Positions 1 to 4,710 of a DNA stretch of 7,336 nt are shown here, piece by piece. The notes under the pieces are model-generated. The model worked only from the letters and a program-made list of their open reading frames with translations, made no database searches and was not told the DNA's origin. Origin of the DNA: Haloferacaceae archaeon (GTDB lineage Archaea > Halobacteriota > Halobacteria > Halobacteriales > Haloferacaceae); assembly GCA_018609965.1 (NCBI GenBank), contig JAHENP010000088.1, forward strand, positions 1 to 7,336, read 5' to 3'. Numbering within the stretch: position 1 is the stretch's first letter; the number at the start of each line of letters is the position of its first letter. The position numbers and the translations under genes are program-made.

Positions 1-1278
1 ACACTCCCGTACCTCGTCGCCGGCAACGGCACCGTCGCGGCGTTCCCGAACGCGTTGTTCGAGTCGATGAGCGGGTTCACCACCACCGGCGCGACGGTGT
101 TGGGGGAAATCTCCTTCGAGCGGCACGGCCGGGCGGTGCTCATGTGGCGACAGCTCACCCAGTGGCTCGGCGGCATGGGGATCGTCGTCTTAGTGGTCGC
201 GATCCTCCCGGAACTCGGGGCCGGCGGCGCGGCGCTCGTCGAGTCGGAGTCGCCCGGGTTGGAGTTGGACAAGCTGACACCCCGAATCGCCGAGACCGCG
301 CGTGCACTGTGGTCGCTGTACGTCGTCCTGACGGTGTTGCTCGCTGGACTGTTGCTCCTGTTGCAGGCGCTCGGACTGGCCGAGCAGATGACCGTCTACA
401 ACGCGGTCGCACACGCGCTGACGACGATGCCGACCGGCGGGTTCTCGCCGGAGGCGCGCAGTATCGAGGCGTTCTCGCCGGCCGTCCAGTGGCTACTCAC
501 CGTGTTCATGCTCGTCGCCGGGACGAACTTCGCGTTGCTGTGGCGGGCTCGCGCCGGCGACCCGGAACGACTCCTCTACAACGAGGAGTTCCGGACCTAC
601 CTCGCGGCGGTCGTCGGGGTCGGGCTGCTCACGGCGGCGTTGCTCGTCACCGGCGCCGGACTGGCACGGACGCCGACCGAGATCCCACAGATCGTCGGTG
701 AGACGGAACGAGCGCTCCGTCACGGCGTGTTCCAGGCGGCCGCAATCGTCACCACTACTGGCTACGCCAGTATGGACTTCAACACCTGGAGCCCGCCCGC
801 GAAGTACCTCCTGTTGGCGGCGATGTTCCTCGGCGGGTCGGCCGGCTCTGCGGCCGGCTCGGTGAAGATCGTTCGCTGGGTGGTCGGCGTGAAGACGGCC
901 GCCAGGGAGCTGTTCACCACCGGGCGACCGGACGCGATCCGACCGGTTCGGACGAGCGGCGAGGTTGTCGACGAGGAGACGATCCGCGGTGTCCAGGTGT
1001 TTCTGTTCCTGTTTGCCGTCACCTTCGCCGGCTCGACGTTGTTGTTGTTCCTCGACGCCGTCGGGACGGGGCTGGATCTGTCGGTGTTGGAGGCGGCCAG
1101 CGCGACCGTCGCGATCCTCGGCAACGTCGGCCCCGGCTTCGGTCTCGTCGGCCCCATGAACGGGTACACTGCCTTCTCCTCGCAGGCGAAGCTGTTCATG
1201 ACGCTCCTGATGTGGCTCGGGCGGCTGGAGATCGTCTCCGTGTTGGTGTTACTGACCCCGTCGTTCTGGCAGAGCTGA
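1..1278 (+). CDS. trkH: TrkH-family K+ uptake protein, membrane subunit (5' partial)
   Basis: This is the potassium-translocating membrane subunit of a Trk/Ktr-type transporter. The frame is open from base 1 with no start needed, so the N-terminus (probably 60-90 residues, the first membrane helix) lies upstream; 425 residues remain. Numbered from base 1, all four pore loops of the family's fourfold M1-P-M2 repeat are visible: TTTGAT at 27-32, TTMPTGGF at 141-148, VTTTGYAS at about 250-257 and ILGNVGPGF at 372-380. Each carries the selectivity-filter glycine. The glycine/serine-rich stretch at 278-288 followed by KIVRW matches the gating loop after the third pore, and the C-terminus (GRLEIVSVLVLL then TPSFW) is the usual family ending, so the 3' end is intact. 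Such proteins normally work with a cytosolic nucleotide-binding TrkA subunit. None is in this window, but one could lie upstream. The next gene is convergent, so transcription should end in the 131-base gap. Confidence 0.95.
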   Translation, partial: TLPYLVAGNGTVAAFPNALFESMSGFTTTGATVLGEISFERHGRAVLMWRQLTQWLGGMGIVVLVVAILPELGAGGAALVESESPGLELDKLTPRIAETARALWSLYVVLTVLLAGLLLLLQALGLAEQMTVYNAVAHALTTMPTGGFSPEARSIEAFSPAVQWLLTVFMLVAGTNFALLWRARAGDPERLLYNEEFRTYLAAVVGVGLLTAALLVTGAGLARTPTEIPQIVGETERALRHGVFQAAAIVTTTGYASMDFNTWSPPAKYLLLAAMFLGGSAGSAAGSVKIVRWVVGVKTAARELFTTGRPDAIRPVRTSGEVVDEETIRGVQVFLFLFAVTFAGSTLLLFLDAVGTGLDLSVLEAASATVAILGNVGPGFGLVGPMNGYTAFSSQAKLFMTLLMWLGRLEIVSVLVLLTPSFWQS

Positions 1279-1337
1279 CGACGGCTCCCGTTTGATCACT
1301 GCGGCGGCGCGAACGCGACCCGCGTGCCGACTGTGAG

Positions 1338-1359
1338 TGTCGCTCTGAACGAGGCGACA
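1338..1359. terminator. Inverted repeat between convergent genes, possible terminator
   Basis: TGTCGC (1338-1343) and GCGACA (1354-1359) form a 6-bp inverted repeat with a 10-base loop in the gap between the converging trkH and SWIM genes. There is no following T-tract on either strand, and archaeal termination depends mainly on T-runs, so the role is only suggested by position. Confidence 0.2.
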
Positions 1360-1409
1360 ACCGCCAATCGGGGTGGCCGGGGCTGGCACCGAACTCGGGT
1401 GTCGCCCGA

Positions 1410-1826
1410 CTACAGAAACTCCCGCACCTCGGAGTACCACATATCATGATGGTCGACGGCACCGACCCGTTCGGCGATGTCGACAGCCAACGCGTGCCAA
1501 CACCGTTCGTCGGGGTCGTCGGGATCGAGATTGTACGCCGCGTCCGCACAGTCACAGCCGCCGTCCTCGACGACGTGTTCCTCGTTGTGGCCGACGACGA
1601 CCGTGAAGTCGCGGTACTGTTTCACTCGGAGTTCCGAGACGGCCTCGATGGCTCGCTGGCCGCGGTCGCCGTGTGTGCGGATGATCGCGTCCGTGATCGG
1701 CCCGGTCAGCTCCCGGGTGACGGCGAGTGCGGCCCGCCAGTCACGAGCCGCCAGCGCCGCCACGTCCGGCGTGTCGGCGTCGCCGCTGTCGCCGCCTGAC
1801 CCGCCGGCCTCCGTCTCGCTCGTCAC
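1410..1826 (-). CDS. Small SWIM zinc-finger protein
   Basis: This gene encodes a 138-residue acidic protein. The clear signature is C91-x-C93, then 15 residues, then C109-x-H111, which is the CxC-x(n)-CxH pattern of the SWIM zinc finger, a motif associated with DNA, RNA or protein binding. Residues 1-20 are a Gly/Ser/Asp-rich, probably disordered leader. Residues 22-75 look helical, and 74-90 (FTVVVGHNEEHVVEDGG) look like a beta hairpin leading into the finger. The protein ends 27 residues after the zinc-binding histidine. There is no membrane segment or catalytic motif. The GTG start at 1826 is supported by a TTTT box 27-30 bases upstream. The gene is divergent from surE and convergent with trkH, so it is probably transcribed alone. 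The zinc-finger call is firm from the residues, but the cellular target is unknown. SWIM proteins are often accessory to other nucleic-acid factors, and no such partner is visible here. Confidence 0.85.
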   Translation of the reverse strand: MTSETEAGGSGGDSGDADTPDVAALAARDWRAALAVTRELTGPITDAIIRTHGDRGQRAIEAVSELRVKQYRDFTVVVGHNEEHVVEDGGCDCADAAYNLDPDDPDERCWHALAVDIAERVGAVDHHDMWYSEVREFL

Positions 1827-1849
1827 AACCTGTGGGTTCGCGTGCGGGC

Positions 1850-1859
1850 GGCAAAACGC
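1850..1859 (-). promoter_or_regulatory. TATA-like box of the SWIM gene
   Basis: On the minus strand this reads GCGTTTTGCC. The TTTT (1853-1856) sits 27-30 bases before the GTG start, as expected if transcription begins at or next to the start codon (leaderless mRNA, common in haloarchaea). The core GCGTTTTG recurs before the hydrolase gene. Confidence 0.55.
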
Positions 1860-1903
1860 TTCGGCTGTGTCCGACGGTTGTCACACCCGGCGGTGTGAGG
1901 AAC

Positions 1904-1910
1904 CCTCTTG
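1904..1910 (+). promoter_or_regulatory. Weak TATA-like box of surE
   Basis: CTCTT at 1905-1909 lies 26-30 bases before the chosen GTG start at 1935. It is the only T-rich step at the expected distance. It is much weaker than the boxes of the SWIM and hydrolase genes, so this call rests mainly on position. Confidence 0.25.
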
Positions 1911-1934
1911 GCGCGGCCGGCTCTCGACCGTGTC

Positions 1935-2798
1935 GTGACACAGATCCTGTTGACGAACGACGACGGGGTCGACGCGGTCGGGCTCCGGGCCGTCCGCGAG
2001 GCGCTCGCGCCGGTCGCGGACGTAACCGTGGTCGCGCCCGCCGAAGACCAGAGCAGCTGTGCCCGCCGGTACAACCGCCAGTTCGCCGTCACCGACACCG
2101 CCGACGGCTGGGTCGTCGACGGGACACCCACGGACTGTGTTCACTTTGGACGCGCAGGCCTCGACACGACGTTCGACCTCGTCGTCGCTGGCTGTAACGA
2201 CGGCCCGAACCTCGGCGCCCACAGACTCGGCCAGTCAGGCACCGTCGCCGCCGCGGTCCAGGCCGGCTTTCTCGGACTCCCTGGCGTGGCGTTGTCGGTG
2301 TTCGACCCGCCGACCGGCGTCCGGGGGTTCGACCGCGACGACTACCGGGAGGCCGGCCGTCTCGCTCGGTTCCTCGTCACACGGATCGCCGACGCTGGTC
2401 TCCCCGCAGGCGTCGACTTCCTCAACTGTAACGTCCCCGCGGCCGCGACCCGTCCACCACTGCAGATCACCGAGCCTGTCCACGACTTCGACGTGCGGCT
2501 CCAGACAGTCGACTCCGAGAACGGGAACGAGTCTGGGAGCCAGACACCCGACCCCGAGAACGACGGGACGACGGCGTACCGGTTGTTCGACGCGTTCTAC
2601 GACCCACTCGTCCCCGACAACGGCGTGGCGCAGACGGACCCACCCGGAACCGACCGCGGTGCGATCGGCCGGGAGGTGATCTCCGTGTCGCCGTTGTCGG
2701 TTGGCTACGAGACGCGTGCGCCCGCCGAGACTGCCGCGCTGTTCGACGGCTACGCCGGCGAGCGTGGGGACACAGACGGCACGAACAACCTGGGGTGA
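1935..2798 (+). CDS. surE: SurE family 5'/3'-nucleotidase
   Basis: SurE is a metal-dependent phosphatase acting on nucleoside monophosphates (5'- and 3'-nucleotidase, in some members exopolyphosphatase), probably cytosolic. The protein is 287 residues from the GTG at 1935. An in-frame TTG 27 bases earlier would add nine residues before the normal family start (MxILLTNDDG), so I reject it. Family motifs are NDDG at 8-11, VVAPAEDQS at 32-40, GTPTDC at 63-68, AGCNDGPNLG at 85-94, QSGTVAAAV at 100-108, FLGLPGVALSV at 112-122 and LNCNVP at 163-168. The expected metal ligands by comparison with Thermotoga SurE are D9, D10, S40 and N88, all present. Two things are unusual. The loop after S40 (SCARRYNR) lacks the usual Ser/Gly-rich pattern, and residues 191-212 form a hydrophilic Ser/Glu/Asn-rich insert. 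The hydrolase gene follows after 61 bases with its own promoter-like box. Confidence 0.93.
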   Translation: MTQILLTNDDGVDAVGLRAVREALAPVADVTVVAPAEDQSSCARRYNRQFAVTDTADGWVVDGTPTDCVHFGRAGLDTTFDLVVAGCNDGPNLGAHRLGQSGTVAAAVQAGFLGLPGVALSVFDPPTGVRGFDRDDYREAGRLARFLVTRIADAGLPAGVDFLNCNVPAAATRPPLQITEPVHDFDVRLQTVDSENGNESGSQTPDPENDGTTAYRLFDAFYDPLVPDNGVAQTDPPGTDRGAIGREVISVSPLSVGYETRAPAETAALFDGYAGERGDTDGTNNLG

Positions 2799-2827
2799 GC
2801 CCACCTGGCCGCTCGCGTCGGCAGAGA

Positions 2828-2837
2828 GCGTTTTGTC
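2828..2837 (+). promoter_or_regulatory. TATA-like box of the hydrolase gene
   Basis: GCGTTTTGTC, with TTTT at 2831-2834, lies 26-29 bases before the GTG at 2860. This spacing supports that start over the longer open frame that begins inside surE, and it suggests a leaderless transcript independent of surE. Confidence 0.55.
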
Positions 2838-2859
2838 CGCTTGGGTCGTACCCCCAACC

Positions 2860-3780
2860 GTGACTGGGGACACACACGCGAACACTGACCCCGGCGAGAC
2901 AGACACGGTGCCGACCGATGTCCCGGGGGAGACCCGGTACCGGCTCGTCGACGGCGAGCCGTTCCACGTGGTGGAGGCCGGGCCGGCAGACGGGCAGTTG
3001 GTGGTGTTGCTCCACGGGTTCCCGGAGTACTGGTACGGCTGGCGCGACCAGATCGGCCCGCTCGCGTCGGCGGGCTACCGGGTCGTGGTGCCGGACCAAC
3101 GCGGCTACAACCGCTCGCCGAAACCGGCCGACCGCGCGGCCTACCGCCTCCCGCGACTCGCGGAGGACATCGTCGGACTGATCGACACGTACGACCGCGA
3201 GACGGCCAGCGTCGTCGGCCACGACTGGGGCGGTGTCGTCGGCTGGTGGCTGGCGAGTGAACGGCCAGCGCGACTCGACCGGTTCGTCGCGGTTCAGGCC
3301 CCACACCCGGGCGTGATCCGGGAGACACTCCGACGGAGTCCGGCGACACTCGCCCGAACCGGCCACGCGGTCGCGTTCCAACTCCCGGCACTCCCGGAGG
3401 CGGCCTCGCGGGCGTTCGACTGGCGGCTCCCGAAGACGATCATGCGCCGGACGGCGATGCCCGGGAGCTTCGACCGTGCCGACTTCGACCGGTACACGGC
3501 CGCCTGGGAACGCGAGGGTGCGTTCACGGCGATGTTGAACTGGTACCGGGCGAACGCGCGGTCGCCGCCCACAGTCTCCGACACGACGCGGGTCCCCACG
3601 CGGATCGTCTGGGGCCGCGAGGACAGTTTCCTCCCGACTGGGATGGCCCACGACAGCCTCGACCGGTGTCGGGACGGCCGGCTCTCGACGCTGGACGCGA
3701 CCCACTGGCTCCAGCACGATCTCCCGGTGCGGGTGAGTGACGTGATCTTGGACGAACTCGGCGGGTCCGACCCGCCGTGA
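2860..3780 (+). CDS. Alpha/beta hydrolase, epoxide-hydrolase-like
   Basis: This is a 306-residue alpha/beta-hydrolase-fold enzyme of the group using an aspartate nucleophile (epoxide hydrolases, haloalkane and haloacid dehalogenases). Visible features are the oxyanion-hole motif HGFP at 52-55, DQRGYNRS at 79-86, the nucleophile elbow GHDWGG with D122, the acid D255 in WGRED, and the base H282 in ATHW. The Trp after the nucleophile and the LNWYR motif (Y229, a lid tyrosine) favour epoxide hydrolase. The second lid tyrosine is not evident. In an ungapped comparison with human soluble epoxide hydrolase its position is taken by H169 (GHAVAFQLP), so the true substrate is open. There is no signal peptide or membrane segment, so it is probably cytosolic. 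The start is the GTG at 2860, because upstream codons lie inside surE or are not starts and the TTTT box fits. It lies 61 bases after surE, and the lipoprotein gene follows after 70 bases. Confidence 0.88.
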   Translation: MTGDTHANTDPGETDTVPTDVPGETRYRLVDGEPFHVVEAGPADGQLVVLLHGFPEYWYGWRDQIGPLASAGYRVVVPDQRGYNRSPKPADRAAYRLPRLAEDIVGLIDTYDRETASVVGHDWGGVVGWWLASERPARLDRFVAVQAPHPGVIRETLRRSPATLARTGHAVAFQLPALPEAASRAFDWRLPKTIMRRTAMPGSFDRADFDRYTAAWEREGAFTAMLNWYRANARSPPTVSDTTRVPTRIVWGREDSFLPTGMAHDSLDRCRDGRLSTLDATHWLQHDLPVRVSDVILDELGGSDPP

Positions 3781-3817
3781 TCTCCAGGCGCTCCGTCTCG
3801 GTCGAGCCCCCCCACAA

Positions 3818-3843
3818 GACAGTTGCCGGCCGACACTGTCGGC
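3818..3843. promoter_or_regulatory. Nested inverted repeats before the lipoprotein gene
   Basis: GCCGACA-C-TGTCGGC (3829-3843) is a perfect 15-base palindrome with a one-base centre, ending seven bases before the ATG at 3851. It overlaps a second dyad, GACAGT (3818-3823) with ACTGTC (3835-3840) separated by 11 bases. The two share bases and cannot form together. No T-rich box stands 26-30 bases before this ATG, so the site may be an operator, an RNA structure, or part of the end of the hydrolase transcript. Confidence 0.35.
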
Positions 3844-3850
3844 GTCATTA

Positions 3851-4396
3851 ATGCAGTCCAGACGCTCCCTCCTCGCGGCCGTCGCCGGCCTGACAACGGG
3901 CTGTCTGGCGGGTCGTGACCCCGAGACGGCGCCGACGGGGACGGTACGCCGACGGACGGCCACGATCACCCGACGCTCGCCAACGGAACGGACACCGACC
4001 GACACGCCCACGCAGACGATCACCTGGGAGACCCAGATCGACCCGATCCGCGCCTCCCTCTCCGAGACGGAACGCGAGCAGGTGGAACCGCTGTCGTTCG
4101 AGTCGTTGCCCGCCGAGGAGCGACGGATCGTCGTCGAGGCGGTTGACGACGGGTTCTCCGTCAGCTACGGCCGCCGTCAGCCGGTGCCGGACAGTGGCCG
4201 GGCGGCCGGGCTCCCCTCGCTGATCGACCGTATCTCCGACCGCCTCCACCGCCAGATCGAGGCCTACGAGTCGACACGCGGTACGGACACCGAGGTGCCG
4301 TCACACGTCGACGCCGTGTACGTCCGCTACGAGAGGGAGCTGTACTGTCTCGACATTATCCTCGGAGACGCAAAGCCGTACAGCTGTTTCCACTGA
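3851..4396 (+). CDS. Small secreted lipoprotein, haloarchaeal type, function unknown
   Basis: This is a 181-residue protein that I do not recognise beyond its export signal. The N-terminus has twin arginines (SRRSLL, residues 3-8), a short hydrophobic stretch and TTGC at 15-18, which suggests Tat export and lipid anchoring at C18 on the outer face of the membrane, as is frequent in haloarchaea. Residues 20-60 are a Thr/Pro/Arg-rich tether. The folded part, about 62-181, is acidic with conserved-looking hydrophobic positions: ESLPAEERRIVVEAVDDGF (about 85-103) and a final YVRYERELYCLDIIL segment (about 155-169) that looks like beta strands. C164 and C179 near the end could form a disulfide outside the cell. 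There is no catalytic motif. The ATG at 3851 is the natural start because it begins the signal peptide. Nested dyads precede the start and another palindrome overlaps the stop codon. It could be co-transcribed with the hydrolase 70 bases upstream. Confidence 0.75.
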   Translation: MQSRRSLLAAVAGLTTGCLAGRDPETAPTGTVRRRTATITRRSPTERTPTDTPTQTITWETQIDPIRASLSETEREQVEPLSFESLPAEERRIVVEAVDDGFSVSYGRRQPVPDSGRAAGLPSLIDRISDRLHRQIEAYESTRGTDTEVPSHVDAVYVRYERELYCLDIILGDAKPYSCFH

Positions 4397-4416
4397 CGGT
4401 CAGTCCCGTACGGACT
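4392..4416. repeat. Overlapping inverted repeats at the lipoprotein stop codon
   Basis: ACTGAC-G-GTCAGT (4392-4404) is a perfect palindrome with a one-base centre that includes the TGA stop. Its last three bases also start AGTCC-CGTAC-GGACT (4402-4416), a 5-bp stem with a 5-base loop, so the two structures compete for bases. A role in transcript ending or 3'-end protection is possible, but no T-tract follows directly. Confidence 0.3.
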
Positions 4417-4460
4417 CCACTTCGATCGCGGCTGTGTTGGGGCCCTCGGATCGTACGTTC

Positions 4461-4483
4461 GTGACCGTCCTCAGTTGGGTCAC
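4461..4483. repeat. Inverted repeat GTGACC-N11-GGTCAC
   Basis: Perfect 6-bp arms lie at 4461-4466 and 4478-4483 with an 11-base spacer. The spacer length equals that of the GACAGT/ACTGTC dyad upstream of the lipoprotein gene, though the arm sequences differ. It could be a regulator site or a 3' RNA hairpin; position alone does not decide. Confidence 0.3.
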
Positions 4484-4517
4484 CCGAGACGACCCCGTCC
4501 CTTTTCAGATAGACGAA

Positions 4518-4544
4518 TGTTATCTGTGATTGTAAGCGATAACA
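4518..4544. promoter_or_regulatory. AT-rich inverted repeat TGTTATC-N13-GATAACA
   Basis: Perfect 7-bp arms at 4518-4524 and 4538-4544 have centres 20 bases apart, about two helical turns, which suits a dimeric regulator. The repeat lies 28-54 bases before the ATG of the lipoprotein-like stub, so it may be the former operator or promoter region of that gene. The adjoining T-run on the minus strand could alternatively be a transcription terminator for the convergent kinase operon. Confidence 0.35.
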
Positions 4545-4571
4545 AAAAAGCTGTCACTGGATAGACGGTGC

Positions 4572-4710
4572 ATGAACTGTGTAGAAGAGACACGCTGCCG
4601 GCTGATCGGTGCTCTCTGCGGGATTCTCACCGCCGGCTGTGCAGCCCGTAACGACAAGAGTGGAGCGACAGCGTTCAGAACTACCACCACTGCTTGCGTG
4701 AGTGAGGGCG
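4572..4710 (+). pseudogene. 5' remnant of a lipoprotein gene
   Basis: From the ATG at 4572 the first 46 or so codons look like the export signal of a lipoprotein. A hydrophobic stretch (LIGALCGIL, 11-19) leads to TAGC at 20-23, followed by a Ser/Thr-rich tether (SGATAFRTTTT). Unlike the upstream lipoprotein, there is no clear twin-arginine pair. After about residue 46 the frame enters the antisense of the kinase gene and becomes an Arg/Pro-rich run typical of a shadow frame, ending at 4880. No folded domain follows the signal. Codons here are less GC-rich than in the neighbouring genes. The simplest reading is a gene whose body was lost when this junction formed. A genuine short secreted peptide, or chance, remains possible. 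Confidence 0.4.

Larger units (their letters stand above)
4397..4710. other. 314-base gap without an intact gene
   Basis: This interval lies between the lipoprotein gene (+) and the 3' end of the ABC1-type kinase gene (-). It holds inverted repeats at 4402-4416, 4461-4483 and 4518-4544, and an 8-base direct repeat GATAGACG at 4508-4515 and 4560-4567. It also has the most AT-rich stretch of the window (about 4503-4555), a run of six A (4544-4549; T-run on the minus strand, a possible terminator for the kinase operon), and a lipoprotein-like stub from 4572. I see no RNA gene. Confidence 0.6.

Noticed and set aside
1908..1934. TTG start giving nine extra residues on SurE
   Set aside because: The family starts directly with MxILLTNDDG, which matches the GTG at 1935.
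2701..2859. Longer hydrolase start inside surE
   Set aside because: It would overlap surE by about 100 bases and add residues without family similarity. The TTTT box fits the GTG at 2860.
2467..4023. 518-codon open frame on the minus strand
   Set aside because: It spans the antisense of surE, the hydrolase and the lipoprotein gene and is Arg-rich without motifs, so it is a shadow frame.
4529..4547. Resemblance of TTGTAAGCGATAACAA to the E. coli lac operator
   Set aside because: The match is imperfect, LacI-type regulation is not expected at this archaeal site, and no sugar gene is nearby. It is probably coincidence; the dyad itself is reported separately.
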